Assembly: GCF_023195835.1 (NCBI RefSeq)
Contig: NZ_CP096199.1
Coordinates: 2,046,001-2,110,000, forward strand
Direction: 5' to 3'
Source of the DNA: Vibrio sinaloensis
GTDB taxonomy: Bacteria > Pseudomonadota > Gammaproteobacteria > Enterobacterales > Vibrionaceae
Length of the DNA: 64,000 bases
The notes below the pieces were generated by a model, which saw only the letters and a list, made by a program, of their open reading frames with translations, was not told the origin of the DNA and ran no database searches. Of the stretch, positions 60,152 to 64,000 are shown piece after piece; positions within the stretch are counted from its first letter, which is position 1, and each line of letters opens with the position of its first letter. The position numbers and the translations under genes were made by a program.

Positions 60152-62024
60152 GCCTTACCTTTTCTCGTGGTCTGAACGTGAATGAAAGCAGACCACCGAT
60201 CATTGCCAGTAGACCTCCTCCCCATATCCAACTGATATACGACTTATATTGTATCTTGACTGCATAGGAGTGCTGGTCGACCTTACTAGCCAAAGTCAGA
60301 TAGTAGTCGCCATGCCAAAATGATTTGATCGCAGGCTCACTCATGTTCATCACACGTACTGGATAATAGCGGCGTTCTGGAGTGAGTTGGTAGTGACGAC
60401 CCTGATGTACTAAATCAATCACGCCTTGCTCAGCAGTGTAATTGGGGCCAATCACCCAATCGGTAGTGCGGTAAGTTAACCAGCCATCGGGGATTTCAAC
60501 TCGTGTACCCGCGGCCATTTTTTTGTTCAATTCGTATGAGTGTTCTGCGTTCATCACTGCACCCACACAGCTTATCGCAAAGCCGATATGCGCGGCGATC
60601 ATAAAGGTCAGCTTGCCGACTCTAAACGACAACCATAAATGACTCAGTGCCACCCACATTGCCAACGCCCACACTGCTGCCACAGCCAAAGAGATGACCT
60701 CAACTTGAAGCCAATAACACACAACACCAAGCAGAGTACTGATAACAAAACCGAGCAAAGCTTTGTTCCTGTTGACCTCACTCCCCTGATGCCATTTCAA
60801 CACAGGAGCGATTCCAAGTAGCATTAACGCGATAATCGAAAGCGGCATAAATAGGGTGTTAAAGTAGGGGGCGCCGACCGAAATCGATCCTCTCGTAATC
60901 AGTTGGTACCCCATGGGATAGAAAGTACCAAGAATCACAGTAAAGCTGGCAATCGAAAGCAGACCAACGGCCAACACTGCCAAGTAACCCCTTCCAAAGA
61001 GCGACTGAACACGATGAGATAGCACGCTTTCGGAGCGAACAAGTAGCAGACCAAAACCCGTTAGCAACACCACGGCTAAAATGGCTAGCAGGGCCACACC
61101 TTTGCCAGGATCTACTGCAAACGCATGGACAGATGTCAGCACGCCCGAGCGAACAACAAAAGTGCCAAGAATACTCAAACTAAACGTCACCAATGCCAAA
61201 GCCAGAGCCGTGTGCGTTTGTTGTTTATGTTTGTCGGCAGCCAATAGACTGTGCATGAGCGCGGTACCGGTGAGCCATGGCAACAGTGAAGCATTTTCAA
61301 CCGGATCCCAAAACCACCAGCCACCCCAACCGAGTTCATTGTATGCCCACCAAGACCCAACCAAGATGCCGAGCGTCAAAAACATCCACGCTAAGGTGGC
61401 CCATGGTCTTGCCAACGCCACCCAAGCCTCCTCTACTTCAGATTGCATCAAGGCGGCTATGGCAAAAGTCAACACGGTCGAAAAGCCAATGTATCCGAGA
61501 TAGAGAAGCGGAGGATGAAAGATCAAGCCGATATCTTGCAACATCGGATTGAGATCCCTGCCCTGTTCCAACCATTGTTCTGAATAGAGAAACGGATTAG
61601 AAGTGAGGAGTGTAAACCAAGCAAAAGCGGCTACCAGCAGGCCCATCAGCCATAACACGTCTTGTCGATATGCGCACGGCATGTTTCCTATCTGGCTGAT
61701 CAAAGCCGACCAAAGAGCCAAGGTAAAGACCCAAAACAGCATCGAGCCTTCATGGCCACCCCATACTGCCGCGACTTTAAATAATAGAGGCAACGCAGAA
61801 TTGGAATGCGCCGCTACGTAATAAAAATGAAACTGATCGAAAGTAAACAAGTAGCCCAATGCCACTAAACTCAGCAGTGCAGCGACTGCGTTGAGTTTTG
61901 CCACAATGGATAGAGAGCCAGGATATTGCTGCTGGTGCCACTTTTGCCATGCGTAGATCACGCTTGTGATCGTGCTCGAAACCGCAACCCAAATTAAAGC
62001 AAGATGGCCTAACTCCCCAACCAT
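60129..62024 (-). CDS. nrfE: Cytochrome c heme lyase NrfE (CcmF family)
   Basis: A large polytopic membrane protein of 631 residues that joins heme to apocytochrome c. The family tryptophan-rich motif GWGGWWFWDPVENAS is present, with about 14 helices. With NrfF it serves the special heme-binding site of nitrite reductase NrfA in E. coli. Position between nrfD and dsbE supports NrfE over the general CcmF. Confidence 0.93.
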   Translation of the reverse strand: MVGELGHLALIWVAVSSTITSVIYAWQKWHQQQYPGSLSIVAKLNAVAALLSLVALGYLFTFDQFHFYYVAAHSNSALPLLFKVAAVWGGHEGSMLFWVFTLALWSALISQIGNMPCAYRQDVLWLMGLLVAAFAWFTLLTSNPFLYSEQWLEQGRDLNPMLQDIGLIFHPPLLYLGYIGFSTVLTFAIAALMQSEVEEAWVALARPWATLAWMFLTLGILVGSWWAYNELGWGGWWFWDPVENASLLPWLTGTALMHSLLAADKHKQQTHTALALALVTFSLSILGTFVVRSGVLTSVHAFAVDPGKGVALLAILAVVLLTGFGLLLVRSESVLSHRVQSLFGRGYLAVLAVGLLSIASFTVILGTFYPMGYQLITRGSISVGAPYFNTLFMPLSIIALMLLGIAPVLKWHQGSEVNRNKALLGFVISTLLGVVCYWLQVEVISLAVAAVWALAMWVALSHLWLSFRVGKLTFMIAAHIGFAISCVGAVMNAEHSYELNKKMAAGTRVEIPDGWLTYRTTDWVIGPNYTAEQGVIDLVHQGRHYQLTPERRYYPVRVMNMSEPAIKSFWHGDYYLTLASKVDQHSYAVKIQYKSYISWIWGGGLLAMIGGLLSFTFRPREKVRHGACEQV

Positions 62025-62026
62025 GG

Positions 62027-62998
62027 TTAAACGACCGTCATCTGTCCAGCATAAAGAATGAAGGTACGCAGCATTAACACTCCGACCAAGCTCAACGTGG
62101 TTACGACTAGAATATAGCCACTATTGTGACGCGTCTGTTGAGGAGTCACCGCGTTCAACGTGAGCGGTAATATCATGCCAATCAGTACAACACCAAACCA
62201 AAACCAGTTAGACCAAAATCCGCCACCTATCGCGTTCCAAGCAGCCGCTTCATTCTGACCACCGCTAAAAATCAACCCAGTGAAGAAGGTCACCAGCACG
62301 AACAACTCAAACATCACTACCGGTCGCTCGAACTTGTGCACCCACGCCACACTCGGACTAGACGCGGACTCTTTAAACAGCAAAATACCGAACATTAAAC
62401 ATGCGGCGGCGCCAGAAGAGAGGCTTGAGAATAAAAATAGTATCGGTAGTACTGGGTTGTTGAGCATTGGATAGGTTTTCAATGCCGAAAGTAGAAACCC
62501 TGTGTAGGCAGCGAGCACAATCGCTAGGAAACCCAAGAACAGTTCAATCGCATTGGTAAACTTACCCGATTTGAGTAACAAACCATCTACAAAATCCAAC
62601 AGTTTGTTCGGCAATAACCCTTCACAGAACTGAATGATCGCGTGACGGAATAGCACACCAATCCAAACAAACAGCACTAGCATATACACTTGGAATAAAA
62701 TCACCCCCATCGACATGACTGAACTTGGGTTGTAATAAATCATGATTTTCCAAAACTCTAGTGGTTTAGTGAGATGGAAAATCAAGATCGTTAAACCAGA
62801 CACAATGCCAAACGGGGCAAGCCAAGCCATCGCTTTGATAATGCCATTAGTTGCGGGATCGCCTTGAATGACATTACGCTTTAGATACAAAGCAATCATC
62901 ACCGCTCCAGCGGACATACCGGCGAGAAATAGATAAACAGCGATAATCCAGTCCCACACCAAAGAGTCAAACTGAAAAGCGTTTTCAAAACCAGTCAT
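62027..62998 (-). CDS. nrfD: Nitrite reductase membrane subunit NrfD
   Basis: A quinol dehydrogenase membrane subunit of the NrfD/PsrC family, 323 residues with about eight helices. With NrfC it oxidises menaquinol and feeds electrons to NrfB and NrfA. Typical start FDSLVWDWIIAVYLFLAGMS. It lies 2 bp after nrfC and 2 bp before nrfE. Confidence 0.95.
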   Translation of the reverse strand: MTGFENAFQFDSLVWDWIIAVYLFLAGMSAGAVMIALYLKRNVIQGDPATNGIIKAMAWLAPFGIVSGLTILIFHLTKPLEFWKIMIYYNPSSVMSMGVILFQVYMLVLFVWIGVLFRHAIIQFCEGLLPNKLLDFVDGLLLKSGKFTNAIELFLGFLAIVLAAYTGFLLSALKTYPMLNNPVLPILFLFSSLSSGAAACLMFGILLFKESASSPSVAWVHKFERPVVMFELFVLVTFFTGLIFSGGQNEAAAWNAIGGGFWSNWFWFGVVLIGMILPLTLNAVTPQQTRHNSGYILVVTTLSLVGVLMLRTFILYAGQMTVV

Positions 62999-63000
62999 GA

Positions 63001-63687
63001 TTAGATCTCCCCTTTTTGATGAGGCACTTTGTACAATTTAGGTTTAGTACCTAAATGCACTTTGTCGCGATAAACCACTTCCGTTTGCAGAACCTGGTTT
63101 ATCTCGCCGTTTGGATCATTAAGATCGCCAAAAATCAGCGCTTTTGTTGGACAAGATTCGACACAAGCAGGTTGCTTGCCAGCGGCCAAATTAGTATCGC
63201 GACAAAAATTACACTTGTCGGCCGAATGGTCTTCTGGGTTGAAGAATCGTACTTGGTATGGGCAAGCAGCTAAACAGTAGCCACAACCAACACATTTCTC
63301 TTTGTGGACGTCAACAATGCCTGTTTTTTCATCTTTGTAGGCCGCGCCTGTTGGACAGACATAGACACAGGGTGGGTTTTCACAATGTTGGCAAGATTTG
63401 CGAGTAAAACGGTAATCAACATTGGGAAACTCTCCTTGAGGTTCACTGCGAATGATCTCTAGGCGCGATACCCCTTGCGGCACCTTGTTCACTTCGCGAC
63501 AGGCATCAGTACAAGCAGTACATCCTATACAGGCGGTTTCGTCGTGGACCATACCATATAACTTGGTCCCATCTGCCTCGACATTGGCGAGCGTTTTTCG
63601 GCTGTTAAACACCGAGACACCTGCGGTTCCTGTGGTGAAAATGACCGCCCCTGCACCAGTTAAGAAGTTTCGTCTCGAGCAACTCAT
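63001..63687 (-). CDS. nrfC: Nitrite reductase iron-sulfur subunit NrfC
   Basis: An exported iron-sulfur protein of 228 residues carrying four [4Fe-4S] clusters: CIGCTACTDACRE, CQHCENPPCVYVCPTGA, CVGCGYCLAACPY and CNFC with CVESCP. A twin-arginine signal (SRRNFLTG) begins the protein, so it is folded before export. The start MSCSRRNF is preferred because GAGGAG lies upstream; the longer frame would bury the signal. It follows nrfB by 1 bp. Confidence 0.95.
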   Translation of the reverse strand: MSCSRRNFLTGAGAVIFTTGTAGVSVFNSRKTLANVEADGTKLYGMVHDETACIGCTACTDACREVNKVPQGVSRLEIIRSEPQGEFPNVDYRFTRKSCQHCENPPCVYVCPTGAAYKDEKTGIVDVHKEKCVGCGYCLAACPYQVRFFNPEDHSADKCNFCRDTNLAAGKQPACVESCPTKALIFGDLNDPNGEINQVLQTEVVYRDKVHLGTKPKLYKVPHQKGEI

Positions 63688-63688
63688 A

Positions 63689-64000
63689 CTACTTCTCCTC
63701 TTTTTGCTGGTTGAAATCTGAATGGCAGTCGACGCACATCTTGATCCGTTGTTTACGCTCAAGCCCTAACACCTTGGTTTTACTAGCGTGAACGTCATGA
63801 CAGTTCGAACAGGTTAGGTTTTTGGCATGCACATCGTGGGTCCAACTATCATCTCGCAGATACTTGGGTTGATGGCAATCCGTACATTGACTGTTCGCTT
63901 TGAGAATGGCTTGTGGATCGAGGAACTGTTTTTCAGTACCCGGTTGTGACTGTGCACTTGAGTACTTAGTCACTAATGGCGCACCTTCGCGGTGATCCGG
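63689..64000 (-). CDS. nrfB: Cytochrome c-type protein NrfB, C-terminal part (runs off the right edge)
   Basis: A periplasmic multiheme electron carrier between NrfCD and the nitrite reductase NrfA. The visible 103 residues hold three heme motifs: CTDCH, CSNCH and CVDCH. E. coli NrfB has five hemes, so two motifs and the signal peptide are expected beyond the edge. The frame is open through the last base; a GTG at 63973 is not the true start. nrfA probably lies further upstream. Confidence 0.9.
   Translation of the reverse strand, partial: PDHREGAPLVTKYSSAQSQPGTEKQFLDPQAILKANSQCTDCHQPKYLRDDSWTHDVHAKNLTCSNCHDVHASKTKVLGLERKQRIKMCVDCHSDFNQQKEEK

Overview
The window comes from a Vibrio (Vibrionaceae, Gammaproteobacteria). 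This rests on gene content and order: a polar-flagellum cluster of Vibrio type (three flagellins-flaG-fliD-flaI-fliS-flrA-flrBC-fliEFGHIJ-fliKLMNOPQR-flhB), a HubP-type FimV with long acidic repeats, and a TfoS-like membrane regulator next to feoAB with a candidate tfoR small RNA between them. Most genes lie on the minus strand. No rRNA, tRNA, CRISPR array, prophage or insertion sequence was seen. The species cannot be fixed by reading alone.

Layout, left to right. (1) 1-7.8 kb, metals and competence: the start of feoB and feoA (ferrous iron uptake) behind a strong Fur box; a 0.76-kb gap with the candidate tfoR RNA and a decayed intergenic repeat; tfoS, the presumed chitin sensor controlling competence; and the divergent zinc importer znuA / znuCB around one Zur box. 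A 19-copy heptamer array begins in the znuB stop codon. (2) 7.8-25.3 kb, housekeeping: purF-cvpA (with a PurR box), dedD, folC, accD, truA, hubP, asd, pdxB and fabB (with a FarS-like 3'UTR), then divergent mnmC and convergent yfcL. This follows the enterobacterial purF-to-fabB gene order, with hubP inserted. (3) 25.3-32.5 kb: an envelope pair (a secreted LruC/GEVED protein and a lipoprotein), epmC, a TRIC-family channel, a MITE-like repeat, aroC, prmB and smrB.

(4) 32.5-57.6 kb, flagellum. The regulatory hierarchy can be read from the DNA. flrA has a sigma-70-like promoter. Consensus sigma-54 sites precede flrBC, fliE and fliK. Sigma-28 (FliA) sites precede each of the three flagellin genes, whose products are all 377 residues. 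Export gate (FliPQR-FlhB), C-ring (FliGMN), MS ring (FliF), ATPase complex (FliHIJ), hook-length control (FliK), cap (FliD) and chaperones are all present. flhA, the rod/hook genes and the motor genes are not in the window.

(5) 57.6-64 kb: a YfeX-type DyP peroxidase, a DUF2919 membrane protein, and an nrf cluster for periplasmic nitrite reduction to ammonia (partial nrfB, nrfC, nrfD, nrfE, a CcmG/DsbE-like thioredoxin, nrfF). nrfA would lie beyond the right edge.

The most unusual observations are the candidate tfoR RNA and a Fur-like box at tfoS; four tandem-repeat tracts (one at znuB, three in hubP); a sigma-54 promoter inside an 11-bp inverted repeat after flrA; NPEH in place of NPTH in FlhB; and the LruC/lipoprotein pair with a riboswitch-like leader.
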